Positions 5,934 through 10,615 of a stretch of DNA of 10,615 nucleotides are shown in pieces; position 1 is the stretch's first letter, and every line of letters starts with the position of its first letter. Position numbers and translations under genes: made by a program. The notes beneath the pieces were generated by a model, which saw nothing but the letters and a program-made list of their open reading frames with translations, ran no database searches and was not told the origin of the DNA. This DNA comes from Veillonella sp. (GTDB lineage: Bacteria; Bacillota; Negativicutes; Veillonellales; Veillonellaceae), in contig NZ_SVCB01000130.1 of NCBI RefSeq assembly GCF_015058545.1, forward strand, positions 1 through 10,615, written 5' to 3'.

Positions 5934-6082
5934 CATTGTTGGTTAACTTTGTATTTTTGCCTTCAGTTAACATAAAAGAAGATAACAAGTCTGAAACAAC
6001 GGCATTTATCAATATAGATTAAGGTTCTACTTAATTAAATGCTTTATTACTTTTTGTAATAACAGATATAAAAAGAGGCAAT
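5934..6082. other. Non-coding region between copA terminator and candidate RNA
   Basis: No gene is supported. The region is A/T-rich. It holds two GTTAAC hexamers (around 5941 and 5965) and a perfect inverted repeat TTATTAC-TTTTT-GTAATAA (6044-6062), 21 nt before the -35 of the RNA promoter. That repeat could be an operator, but no matching regulator is known. Confidence 0.35.
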
Positions 6083-6111
6083 TTTACTAAATGGAGAGGG
6101 AGGTATATACT
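6083..6111 (+). promoter_or_regulatory. Candidate promoter of the small RNA
   Basis: TTTACT (6083-6088) and TATACT (6106-6111) are separated by exactly 17 nt. The -10 is one base from consensus and the -35 matches four of six. Transcription would start near 6118. Confidence 0.5.
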
Positions 6112-6117
6112 ATCTGT

Positions 6118-6278
6118 AGAGAACGAAGCTGGGGGACTGAAGCGAGCAGTTTTTCAGTCGATTTTCTAATCTCCGTATTAGCGAGCGCTGCAAACTGTAC
6201 GCTAATAGAGATAAAAATTCAATATTCACTACCGAGAAAGAAAAGCACCACGATGAAGCGAGCATCGTGGTGTTTTTC
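6118..6278 (+). ncRNA. Candidate structured small RNA, about 160 nt
   Basis: Three hairpins follow a plausible promoter. Hairpin A has 7-bp arms 6135-6141 and 6153-6159. Hairpin B pairs 6176-6183 with 6200-6207 and 6169-6173 with 6208-6212, giving 13 bp with a 2-nt bulge, possibly extended by T4/A4. Hairpin C (6246-6272) is the terminator. AGCGAGC occurs at 6141, 6180 and 6257; the first and third lie in an identical 11-mer, TGAAGCGAGCA. In C the loop is exactly AAGCGAG closed by G-C, and an alternative 4-bp fold of A has the same loop. Translated frames across the region look unlike protein. The SRP RNA core (GGAAGCAGC type) and the T-box TGGNACCGCG motif are absent. 6S RNA cannot be excluded but the fold is not an obvious single rod. 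Function unknown; it could also be a leader with readthrough into ylxM. Confidence 0.5.
6241..6278 (+). terminator. Terminator of the candidate small RNA
   Basis: A perfect 10-bp G/C-rich stem (6246-6255 with 6263-6272) and a 7-nt loop are flanked by AAAA and TTTTT, so the stem can extend by A-U pairs. TTTTTC follows directly. Hairpin strength is high. It isolates the upstream RNA from the ylxM operon. Confidence 0.88.
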
Positions 6279-6387
6279 TGTTATAATGAAGATGGTAGTT
6301 TTAATTTGTTTTTTTCAATAAGAAGAAGTGCATTAAAGAAGCAGAGGCAGCTATTGACAAGAAGTTTTAGATGTTAAGGAAAAGTCC
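6279..6387. other. Spacer between small RNA terminator and ylxM promoter
   Basis: No gene found. TATAAT occurs at 6282-6287 and TTGACA at 6354-6359, but neither has a partner hexamer at 16-18 nt. Confidence 0.4.
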
Positions 6388-6416
6388 TTGACAGGGTATA
6401 TTAACTCTGTTAGAAT
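6388..6416 (+). promoter_or_regulatory. Promoter of the ylxM-ffh-trmD operon
   Basis: A consensus TTGACA (6388-6393), a 17-nt spacer and TAGAAT (6411-6416), one base from consensus, make this the best promoter in the window. Transcription would start near 6423, 40 nt before ylxM. Strong constitutive expression suits ffh and rpsP. Confidence 0.85.
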
Positions 6417-6462
6417 AACGTGTAAAGTTTTTTAGCTTGACACCGTGAAGGAGTGAGTTGAC

Positions 6463-6813
6463 ATGGAAGAAAGAGTTTTGATTAGCTTGCTGTTAGACTT
6501 CTATGGCGCTCTTTTGACGGAGCGTCAGCGCCAATGTTTGGTTCTGCATCATGAAGATGACATGTCGTTGGCGGAGATTGCCGAGGAAATGGGCGTATCG
6601 CGCCAGGCTGTATATGACAATATGCAAAGGGCCAGACAATTATTGGAAATGTATGAAAGCAAGTTGCATTTGGTAGCTCAGTATGAAGAACGAGAACGTT
6701 TGATGAGCGCCATGCGCAGTGAATTAGACAGATTGAAAGCAAGTGTGGGCCGGGATGAGTTCCGCACTTCCACCAATACATTATATCAATTAGTTGCACA
6801 GATGGAGGGGTAG
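6463..6813 (+). CDS. ylxM: YlxM, helix-turn-helix protein of the signal recognition particle locus
   Basis: A 116-residue UPF0122/YlxM family protein. Residues about 16-58 resemble sigma factor region 4: TERQRQCLVLHHEDDMSLAEIA leads into the helix-turn-helix EEMGVSRQAVYDNMQRA (41-57). A long charged helix, probably coiled coil, fills the rest. YlxM is nearly always encoded directly before ffh in Firmicutes. In streptococci it binds SRP components and affects Ffh GTPase activity, so a role in the SRP is more likely than transcription control. AAGGAG lies 9 nt before ATG 6463. The stop TAG 6811-6813 is one base from the ffh start, suggesting translational coupling. It is the first gene of the operon. 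Confidence 0.92.
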   Translation: MEERVLISLLLDFYGALLTERQRQCLVLHHEDDMSLAEIAEEMGVSRQAVYDNMQRARQLLEMYESKLHLVAQYEERERLMSAMRSELDRLKASVGRDEFRTSTNTLYQLVAQMEG

Positions 6814-6814
6814 G

Positions 6815-8173
6815 ATGGCTTTTGAGAATTTAACCCAGAAACTGGAAGAGGCTTTAAAATCCCTAAAAGGTAAAGGCAAAATTGAAGAAGATGATCTGAA
6901 GCAAGCCCTGCGTCAAGTGCGCTTAGCCATGATTGAAGCGGACGTAAACTTAGGCGTTGTTAAAGATTTTATCAATAACATTAAAGAAAAAGCCATCGGT
7001 CAGGAAATCTACGGGAACTTGAATCCGGTACAGACGGTTATTAAAATCGTTAAAGATGAATTAACCGATCTATTGGGTGGCGTTCAGAGCGGGATTACCA
7101 TTTCTTCCAAACCGCCGACAGTTATTATGCTGGTTGGTTTGCAAGGGGCCGGTAAAACGACAACGGCCGGTAAATTAGCCGTTTACTTACGTAAGAAAGG
7201 TAAGCATCCAATGTTGGTAGCCGCCGACGTATATCGTCCGGCCGCTATTAAGCAGTTGCAAGTAGTGGGGAAACAGATAGATATTCCCGTGTTTGCCGAT
7301 GAAACTCCGGGTGCCAATCCTGTAAATATAGCGCGCGATGCCATCGCGGCGAGCACGTCTATGCTTAAAGATGTGGTCATCATCGATACGGCCGGTCGTT
7401 TGGCCATTGACGAAGTCCTCATGACGGAATTAGTCAACATCAAACAATCCGTACGACCTCATGAAATCCTCCTCGTCGTGGATGCCATGATCGGTCAGGA
7501 TGCGGTGCAGACGGCCAAGACGTTTAATGAGCGCCTCGGTATCGACGGCGTTGTTATGACGAAGCTTGACGGTGACGCCAAAGGCGGGGCCGCTTTATCC
7601 ATTAAATCCGTAACCGGTCGCCCTATTAAATTTATGGGTACCAGTGAAAAGATGGACGGTCTCGAAGAATTCAGACCGGAAGGTATGGCATCTCGTATCC
7701 TCGACCTCGGTGACTTGGGTGCCTTGATTGATAGAACCAAGGAACTGGTTAATGAGGAAGAAGCGAAAGAATTGGCCGAAAAAATGCGGCGCAATGAATT
7801 CACGCTGGATGACTTCTTGAAGCAAATGAACCAGGTCCGCAAAATGGGTAAATTCCAAGATTTACTTGGCTTGATTCCGGGCATGGGTAAAGTTAAAGAT
7901 CAATTAAAAGATATAGATTTAGATAGTAAAGAAATTCGTCGTATTGAAGCGATTATCCAATCGATGACGCCGCAAGAAAAGACGAATCCTAAAATATTGA
8001 ACGGCTCTCGCCGTAAACGCATCGCTATGGGCTCCGGCACACGTGTGCAGGATGTAAACCGCTTAATCAAGCAGTTTGAAGAAGCTCAGAAGATGATGAA
8101 AAAAATGGGATCTATGCGTAAAGGTAAAAAAGGTATGTTACCTAAACTGCCAAACTTACCGTTTATGGGTTGA
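6815..8173 (+). CDS. ffh: Signal recognition particle protein Ffh (SRP54)
   Basis: A 452-residue GTPase that, with SRP RNA, recognises signal sequences on nascent chains and delivers ribosomes to FtsY at the membrane. The N-domain helices (1-90) precede the G-domain. GLQGAGKTT (108-116) binds phosphate, DTAGR starts at Asp191, TKLDGD (249-254) gives guanine specificity, and a GTS closing motif follows. The methionine-rich M-domain (about 300-452) contains SRRKRIAMGSG, the SRP RNA-binding motif, then a KMMKKMGSM stretch for signal binding. Length is normal. The true start is ATG 6815, one base after the ylxM stop, preceded by GGAGGGG inside ylxM; an in-frame upstream start at 6794 would lie inside ylxM. 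No SRP RNA gene was recognised in the window. Confidence 0.98.
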   Translation: MAFENLTQKLEEALKSLKGKGKIEEDDLKQALRQVRLAMIEADVNLGVVKDFINNIKEKAIGQEIYGNLNPVQTVIKIVKDELTDLLGGVQSGITISSKPPTVIMLVGLQGAGKTTTAGKLAVYLRKKGKHPMLVAADVYRPAAIKQLQVVGKQIDIPVFADETPGANPVNIARDAIAASTSMLKDVVIIDTAGRLAIDEVLMTELVNIKQSVRPHEILLVVDAMIGQDAVQTAKTFNERLGIDGVVMTKLDGDAKGGAALSIKSVTGRPIKFMGTSEKMDGLEEFRPEGMASRILDLGDLGALIDRTKELVNEEEAKELAEKMRRNEFTLDDFLKQMNQVRKMGKFQDLLGLIPGMGKVKDQLKDIDLDSKEIRRIEAIIQSMTPQEKTNPKILNGSRRKRIAMGSGTRVQDVNRLIKQFEEAQKMMKKMGSMRKGKKGMLPKLPNLPFMG

Positions 8174-8209
8174 TCATAGAAGATATTCTTACAAGGAGGT
8201 GAAATATAC

Positions 8210-8473
8210 ATGTTAAAAATTCGTTTAACTCGCTTGGGCGCTAAAAAAGCTCCATTCTATCGTATCGTTGTAGCCGATTCCCGTGCTCCTCGTGAAGGTC
8301 GTCCGGTAGACACTATCGGTCAGTACGACGCTACTAAGTCCCCGGCTGTTATCAACATTGATGAAGAAAAAGCTTTGACTTGGTTAGGTAATGGTGCACA
8401 ACCAACCGACACTGTTCGTTCCCTTTTCAAACAGCACGGTGTTATGCAGAAATTTGCTGATGCTAAGAAGTAA
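8210..8473 (+). CDS. rpsP: 30S ribosomal protein S16
   Basis: An 87-residue protein typical of bacterial S16, starting MLKIRLTRLGAKKAPFYRIVVADSRA and carrying GRPVDTIGQYD near residues 32-42. S16 binds 16S rRNA in the 5' and central domains and is needed for 30S assembly. The ribosome binding site AAGGAGGTGA (8193-8202) is a perfect 10-base complement to the anti-Shine-Dalgarno, with ATG at 8210. This suits a highly expressed ribosomal protein inside an operon with a less expressed GTPase gene 36 nt upstream. No separate promoter or terminator is visible in the gap. Followed after 21 nt by the KH-domain gene, the usual order in Firmicutes. Confidence 0.98.
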   Translation: MLKIRLTRLGAKKAPFYRIVVADSRAPREGRPVDTIGQYDATKSPAVINIDEEKALTWLGNGAQPTDTVRSLFKQHGVMQKFADAKK

Positions 8474-8494
8474 TTCATAGAGAGGCATACTGTG

Positions 8495-8722
8495 ATGAAA
8501 GAATTAATTACATTAATTGCGAAGTCATTGGTTAAGCAGCCTGAAGCCGTTTCTGTTACCGTGACCGTAAAAGGTGATGTGGAAGTCTATGAAGTTCACG
8601 TGGCACCTGAAGACATGGGTAAGGTTATTGGAAAGCAGGGCAGAATTGCTAAAGCAATCCGAGCTGTCGCAAAAGCAGCAGCTATTAAAGAAAACAAAAA
8701 AATATCCGTTGATATTGTCTAA
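8495..8722 (+). CDS. khpA: KH-domain RNA-binding protein (YlqC/KhpA family)
   Basis: A 75-residue single KH domain. The RNA-gripping loop is GKVIGKQGR (42-50), with GKQG as the GxxG motif. The hydrophobic strand VTVTVKGDVEVYEVHVA precedes it and the C-terminal strand KKISVDIV closes the fold. Members (YlqC in Bacillus, KhpA in streptococci) pair with KhpB and bind many RNAs, affecting cell division and cell-wall synthesis in pneumococci. The gene following rpsP is characteristic. The start could be ATG 8495 or GTG 8492; AGAGG (8481-8485) is 9 or 6 nt away, and I prefer ATG. It ends 13 nt before ylqD, within the same transcript. Confidence 0.93.
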   Translation: MKELITLIAKSLVKQPEAVSVTVTVKGDVEVYEVHVAPEDMGKVIGKQGRIAKAIRAVAKAAAIKENKKISVDIV

Positions 8723-8735
8723 AGGGTGAGAAAAC

Positions 8736-9143
8736 ATGGAAGAAATGACAGTACGTGTTCCTGTAGCTATCAAATCGAAAGTTACAGAAGGGCTCAAAGC
8801 TAAGCTTATTGCCGATCTTCAGCAGCGTTTGGATCTTGTTGAACAGGACTTACAGCAAATCGAATTCCAAGCTAAACGTTTACTCAGTGAACAAGCTAAA
8901 ATCGATGCGCAAGGTCTTATTCAATTACGTCAGCAGATTGAAGAAGAAAAGCAAAAACGTTTAAACTTTAAGGCGGACGTAGCAGCCAAATTAAAGGATG
9001 CGGAAAAGCTTGAACTTGGTTCTGAAATTAGTCAGGGCACTATGGAACAGACCATTACGGTTAAAGTTGGGGATGACCTCGACGCTTTAATGGGTTCTGA
9101 AATTTTGCTCGAAGACGGCAAAATTGTCGCTTTCCGTAAATAA
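8736..9143 (+). CDS. ylqD: YlqD family protein
   Basis: A 135-residue protein of the YlqD family, identified by position between the KH protein and rimM as well as by sequence. Residues about 15-95 are strongly helical and rich in Q, E, K and L (for example LQQRLDLVEQDLQQIE), most likely a coiled coil. The C-terminal part, TMEQTITVKVGDDLDALMGSEILLEDGKIVAFRK, is a small beta-rich domain with alternating hydrophobics. No catalytic motif, signal peptide or membrane segment is visible. The function is unknown; the setting suggests a link to ribosome maturation or RNA handling, which is inference only. AAGGGTGAG (about 8722-8730) serves as the ribosome binding site. The stop TAA (9141-9143) overlaps the rimM ATG by one base. 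Confidence 0.88.
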   Translation: MEEMTVRVPVAIKSKVTEGLKAKLIADLQQRLDLVEQDLQQIEFQAKRLLSEQAKIDAQGLIQLRQQIEEEKQKRLNFKADVAAKLKDAEKLELGSEISQGTMEQTITVKVGDDLDALMGSEILLEDGKIVAFRK

Positions 9144-9640
9144 TGGATCGGAATGAGCTGATTACCATAGGCGTTATTGTTGCCCCGCACGGTGTGCGGG
9201 GTGATCTTCGTATAATGCCGCAGACCGATTTTCCCGATCGGTTTTTGACGATGGATGCCTGCTACATTGATGGTAAAGAATACCACATCACATCCGCTCG
9301 TTATCATAAACAATTTATTTTGGCGACTTTTAAAGAAGTGCCGGATCGTAATGCTGCCGAATTGATGGCTCGCAAGGAAATCCAAGTTCCCCGCGACCAG
9401 TTGGTGGAATTGCCGGAAGGCCGTTACTACATTTTTGATATCATCGGTTTGACCGTGGAAGATACAAAGGGCAATGTACTGGGTACCGTGTCTGATGTAT
9501 TGCAACCGGGCGCCAATGATGTGTATGTAGTCAAACAGGAAGGTCAGCCTGATTTATTATTACCTGTGTTGGAACATGTAATTTTAAATATTGATGTTGA
9601 AGGCGGTAAGATTATTGCCGATCCGCCGGAATGGATTTAA
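9143..9640 (+). CDS. rimM: Ribosome maturation factor RimM
   Basis: A 165-residue RimM, which binds ribosomal protein S19 and helps fold the 30S head during 16S processing. The N-terminal barrel starts with ITIGVIVAPHGVRGDLR (7-23), the family signature. The C-terminal PRC-barrel covers about 96-165, with GRYYIFDIIGLTV, QPGANDVYVV (121-130) and LLLPVLEHVI. Length is normal. ATG 9143 shares its A with the ylqD stop. No Shine-Dalgarno is seen in the preceding 15 nt, so translation is probably coupled to ylqD. A strong hairpin (9183-9201) is encoded within codons 14-20. It sits between ylqD and trmD in one transcript, with a 56-nt gap before trmD. Confidence 0.96.
   Translation: MDRNELITIGVIVAPHGVRGDLRIMPQTDFPDRFLTMDACYIDGKEYHITSARYHKQFILATFKEVPDRNAAELMARKEIQVPRDQLVELPEGRYYIFDIIGLTVEDTKGNVLGTVSDVLQPGANDVYVVKQEGQPDLLLPVLEHVILNIDVEGGKIIADPPEWI
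9183..9201 (+). other. Short strong hairpin in the 5' coding region of rimM
   Basis: CCCCGCAC (9183-9190) and GTGCGGGG (9194-9201) pair perfectly around GGT. It starts 40 nt after the rimM ATG and codes for part of APHGVRG. No U-tract follows, so it is not a terminator. It could slow ribosomes or polymerase, or be a by-product of conserved residues with G/C-rich codons. Confidence 0.6.
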
Positions 9641-9696
9641 TAGAGCAGCCGAGACTTAGGTGAAGTGGCTTTGGCCGGAAAGGATAATGTGAGACT

Positions 9697-10446
9697 ATGC
9701 GAATTGACATTATTTCTTTATTCCCTGAGTTCTTTGCTGCTTTTTTTGATCATTCCATCATTAAACGGGCTATGGCGGCCGAGCGCCTTACTATGGAAGT
9801 AACGAATCCCCGTGATTTTGCTCACAATAAGCATAATCAAGTGGATGATACACCTTATGGGGGCGGAGCCGGGATGCTCATGATGGCACCACCCATTTTT
9901 GAAGCTGTGGAGCATGTATTGGCCAAACCTGCTCAAGAGCTGCGAAAACGGGTTATTTTCTTAGGTCCTACGGGCACTACGTTTAATCAGGCCAAGGCTC
10001 GCGAACTGGCGACTTACGACCAGTTGGTGCTGATTTGCGGCCATTATGAAGGCGTCGATTATCGCGTGGAAGAGCATTTAATCGATGAAACGATTTCTAT
10101 CGGCGATTTTGTGCTTACCGGCGGTGAACTGCCGGCCATGGTTGTGGCTGATGCAGTAGCGCGTATGATTCCGGGTGTTCTGGGAGCCGCTTCGGGGGCG
10201 ATTGAAGATTCCTTCTACAGGCCTATTTTGGAAGGGCCGCAGTACACGAAGCCACCGGTTTTTCGCGACTGGGAGGTTCCGGAAGTATTGCGTAGCGGGC
10301 ATCACAAAAATATAGCCACATGGCGCTTACAGCAGGCCTTATTGCGTACTCGCCGTTTGCGTCCCGATTTATTGGAGCGCGAACTTACAGATGATGAAAA
10401 ACGGGCAATTAAAGAATTGGAAAAACAAGGTCTATGGAAACCATAA
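9697..10446 (+). CDS. trmD: tRNA (guanine-N1-)-methyltransferase TrmD
   Basis: A 249-residue SPOUT-class methyltransferase that transfers methyl from SAM to N1 of G37 in tRNAs reading CNN and related codons, preventing +1 frameshifts. It acts as a cytoplasmic homodimer. Visible signatures are MRIDIISLFPEFF at the N-terminus, YGGGAGMLM (54-62) and LGPTGTTF (89-96). GHYEGVD (115-121) and IGDFVLTGGELPAM (135-148) form the trefoil-knot SAM site. Asp171 in EDSF is the likely catalytic base, and the C-terminal tRNA-binding helices carry HHKNIATWR. Length is normal. AAAGGA (9679-9684) lies 12 nt before ATG, slightly far. It is the last gene of the operon in this window. rplS, a common next gene, does not follow directly. 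Confidence 0.97.
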   Translation: MRIDIISLFPEFFAAFFDHSIIKRAMAAERLTMEVTNPRDFAHNKHNQVDDTPYGGGAGMLMMAPPIFEAVEHVLAKPAQELRKRVIFLGPTGTTFNQAKARELATYDQLVLICGHYEGVDYRVEEHLIDETISIGDFVLTGGELPAMVVADAVARMIPGVLGAASGAIEDSFYRPILEGPQYTKPPVFRDWEVPEVLRSGHHKNIATWRLQQALLRTRRLRPDLLERELTDDEKRAIKELEKQGLWKP

Positions 10447-10475
10447 ACAGGTGGAAATTTCATAGGCCTTTTTTG

Positions 10476-10509
10476 GGCTCTTTGTCAAATTTTGGGGCGC
10501 TAAAGAGTC
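10476..10509 (+). other. Weak hairpin downstream of trmD
   Basis: GGCTCTTT (10476-10483) pairs with AAAGAGTC (10502-10509), with one G-U and an 18-nt loop. No U-tract follows; six T (10469-10474) precede it. It may protect the 3' end or be part of a longer folded tail. Confidence 0.35.
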
Positions 10510-10523
10510 TATGCACTTTGAGG

Positions 10524-10560
10524 AAGGACATGCGACATAACTGTTGCGTGTCCTTTTCTT
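10524..10560 (+). terminator. Terminator of the ylxM-trmD operon
   Basis: A 13-bp stem (10524-10536 with 10543-10555), with two G-U pairs and a 6-nt loop, is followed by TTTTCTT. It is located 78 nt after the trmD stop. It ends the operon before any rplS gene. Confidence 0.8.
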
Positions 10561-10582
10561 GCATTGATGAATAAAATCCGGT

Positions 10583-10606
10583 TACGGAAGTAGTGGAAGT
10601 TCCGTA
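10583..10606. repeat. Small inverted repeat at right edge
   Basis: TACGGAA (10583-10589) and TTCCGTA (10600-10606) are perfect 7-bp arms with a 10-nt loop. Only nine bases follow before the window ends, so its role cannot be read. It could be the start of a leader or a terminator for a minus-strand gene beyond the edge. Confidence 0.4.
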
Positions 10607-10615
10607 TCCCAAAAG

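Noticed and set aside
6118..6278. SRP RNA, T-box leader or S-box riboswitch
   Set aside because: The SRP core GGAAGCAGC, the T-box TGGNACCGCG and SAM riboswitch core sequences are not present. 6S RNA could not be decided by eye.
6091..6321. 76-codon plus-strand open frame
   Set aside because: It runs through all three hairpins and the terminator, has no family resemblance, and its composition follows the RNA structure.
1..10615. CRISPR arrays, transposons, tRNA or rRNA genes
   Set aside because: No regularly spaced repeats, transposase motifs, cloverleaf sequences or rRNA cores were found.

Overview
The window looks like chromosomal DNA of a Firmicute, most likely one of the Negativicutes (Veillonella/Dialister/Megasphaera relatives). 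I infer this from the gene order ylxM-ffh-rpsP-KH protein-ylqD-rimM-trmD, the strong AAGGAGG-type ribosome binding sites, the sigma-A-like promoters and the moderate base composition. The genus cannot be fixed from the sequence alone.

Positions 1-3256 hold accessory metabolism. The 3' end of a CycA-like amino acid permease runs off the left edge on the plus strand. Three minus-strand genes follow: a small CPYC glutaredoxin-like protein, a LysR-family regulator and a YigZ/IMPACT-family protein. The terminator between cycA and the glutaredoxin gene is shared by the converging transcripts. The glutaredoxin promoter sits against the lysR terminator. Downstream of lysR lie two decayed copies of that gene's own last codons.

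Positions 3100-5935 hold a copper resistance unit: promoter, CsoR-type operator, leader, csoR, then the Cu(+) P-type ATPase gene copA and a terminator. The csoR frame is otherwise full length, with all three Cu(I) ligand positions, but codon 50 is TAA. That stop separates Cys34 from His59 and Cys63. If real, it should remove copper sensing and may derepress copA. Two more CsoR-like sites lie outside the copper unit: one directly against the lysR promoter and one beyond cycA.

Positions 5936-6462 contain no convincing protein gene. They hold a probable small RNA of about 160 nt with its own promoter, three hairpins and a strong terminator. The motif AGCGAGC occurs three times in it. I could not assign it to a known RNA family. 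A very good promoter for the next operon follows.

Positions 6463-10446 are the conserved translation and secretion operon: ylxM and ffh (signal recognition particle), rpsP (ribosomal protein S16), a KH-domain RNA-binding protein, ylqD, rimM (16S maturation) and trmD (tRNA m1G37). The genes are tightly packed, with a 1-nt overlap between ylqD and rimM. After trmD there is a strong terminator and no rplS within the window.
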